Assembly: GCA_029884035.1 (NCBI GenBank)
Contig: JAOUIM010000262.1
Location: 1 to 5,624 of the forward strand
From: Aquincola sp.
Lineage (GTDB): Bacteria; Pseudomonadota; Gammaproteobacteria; Burkholderiales; Burkholderiaceae_C
Reading direction: 5' to 3'
DNA length: 5,624 nt
The position numbers and the translations under genes were made by a program. Below the pieces are notes generated by a model. The model ran no database searches and was not told the DNA's origin. It saw only the letters and a program-made list of their open reading frames with translations. Each line of letters opens with the position of its first letter. The stretch's first letter is position 1. Below are positions 5,040-5,624 of the stretch, one piece after another.

Positions 5040-5624
5040 TTACGCTGCGCAGCTGCGAAAGCCCGCAAACACATCCTGGCGCCCGGCGACGAAGAAGTTG
5101 CGGTAGCGCGGATGCTTCATGAACGGTGCGGTGGCGAACGAGCCCCCCTTGAGCACCGGCCGGCCGTCGAACCAGGGTTGCGAGTAGTCGCGGTAGGGAT
5201 GCGGTTCGAAGCCCGGAAACGGCGCGAACGGCGACGCGGTCCACTCCCAGACTTGGCCCCACGCGAAGCTCGGGTGGCGCGTGGCGAGCTGCCACTCGTA
5301 CTCCGTCGGCAGACGGCGTGCGGACCAGCGGCACCAGGCCTGCGCCTCGTGTGCGCTCAGGTGAAGTGCGGGTTCTTCCAGATTCAACGGCCGCGAGCAC
5401 CCGAACGCCGTGCGCTGCCAGGCGCCATCGGCGCTGCGGTCGAGCGGCGCCGGGATGCCGGCGGGCAGGGTACGACGCCGCCATGCCCAACCCTCGGTGG
5501 TCCACAGCCTGGCGTCGTCGTAGCCTCCCGCCTCGACGAAGGGCAGGTACGCCCCCCAGGACACCGCGGTGCGGTCGATGCGGAAGTCGGGCACCGCAAC
5601 GGCATGTGCGCCCAGTTCGTTGTC
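5040..5624 (-). CDS. senA: EgtB-family C-Se/C-S bond forming enzyme, probably selenoneine synthase SenA (C-terminal 194 residues; 5' end outside window)
   Basis: The frame is open from the right edge to the TAA at 5042-5040. The visible part is an FGE-sulfatase (formylglycine-generating-enzyme-like) fold: DNELG and VPDFRIDRTAVSWGAYL near its start, GGYDDARLW, an AHEAQAWCRWSARRLPTEYE block (91-110), WGQVWEWTASPFAPFPGF (122-139), LKGGSFAT (158-165) and the terminus RYRNFF (173-178) ... DVFAGFRSCAA. EgtB-family enzymes are non-haem iron oxidases that attach a sulfur or selenium donor to the imidazole of hercynine. The AGFRSCA ending is the type I associate with the EgtB-related SenA clade, whereas classical EgtB tends to end in a Gly-Leu-Arg form; this is recalled, not searched. 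The iron-binding DinB-like N-terminus is outside the window, so its His ligands cannot be checked. The main alternative is a cysteine- or gamma-Glu-Cys-using EgtB for ergothioneine. Confidence 0.82.
   Translation of the reverse strand, partial: DNELGAHAVAVPDFRIDRTAVSWGAYLPFVEAGGYDDARLWTTEGWAWRRRTLPAGIPAPLDRSADGAWQRTAFGCSRPLNLEEPALHLSAHEAQAWCRWSARRLPTEYEWQLATRHPSFAWGQVWEWTASPFAPFPGFEPHPYRDYSQPWFDGRPVLKGGSFATAPFMKHPRYRNFFVAGRQDVFAGFRSCAA

Overview
This is a GC-rich window with dense, tightly packed genes. Protein similarity recalled from memory places it in a betaproteobacterium, most likely Burkholderiales; no rRNA or other taxonomic marker is present, so this is inference. I see no mobile element, CRISPR array, tRNA or rRNA.

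Layout: (1) the 3' end of a plus-strand citrate synthase gene (gltA, 2-442), followed by a perfect 10-11 bp inverted repeat in the gap to the next, convergent gene. (2) A four-gene minus-strand ABC importer operon of the phosphonate/phosphite family, read from right to left: periplasmic binding protein (3952-3089), ATPase (2982-2149), permease 1 (2152-1319) and permease 2 (1322-501). The last three genes are joined by two identical ATGA stop/start overlaps. A 106-bp gap with a GC-rich stem-loop separates the binding protein from the ATPase. (3) A 112-bp divergent intergenic region (3953-4064). (4) A plus-strand EgtD-type L-histidine N-alpha-trimethyltransferase (4065-5033), which makes hercynine. 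(5) Six bases further on, tail to tail, the C-terminal part of a minus-strand EgtB/SenA-type FGE-sulfatase-fold enzyme (5040 to the window edge).

How the genes fit together: EgtD makes hercynine, the common precursor of ergothioneine (sulfur) and selenoneine (selenium). The neighbouring EgtB-family protein ends in the R-N-F-F ... D-V-F-A-G-F-R-S-C-A type of C-terminus that I associate with the selenium branch (SenA) rather than classical EgtB. The binding protein resembles the clade that databases call 'putative selenate ABC transporter substrate-binding protein', not true PhnD. The simplest joint reading is a selenoneine locus with its own selenium-oxyanion importer: uptake, histidine betaine formation, then C-Se bond formation. 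The decisive partners, SenB (selenosugar synthase) and SenC/SelD-like (selenophosphate synthase), would lie beyond the right edge and cannot be seen here. Citrate synthase is probably an unrelated housekeeping neighbour.
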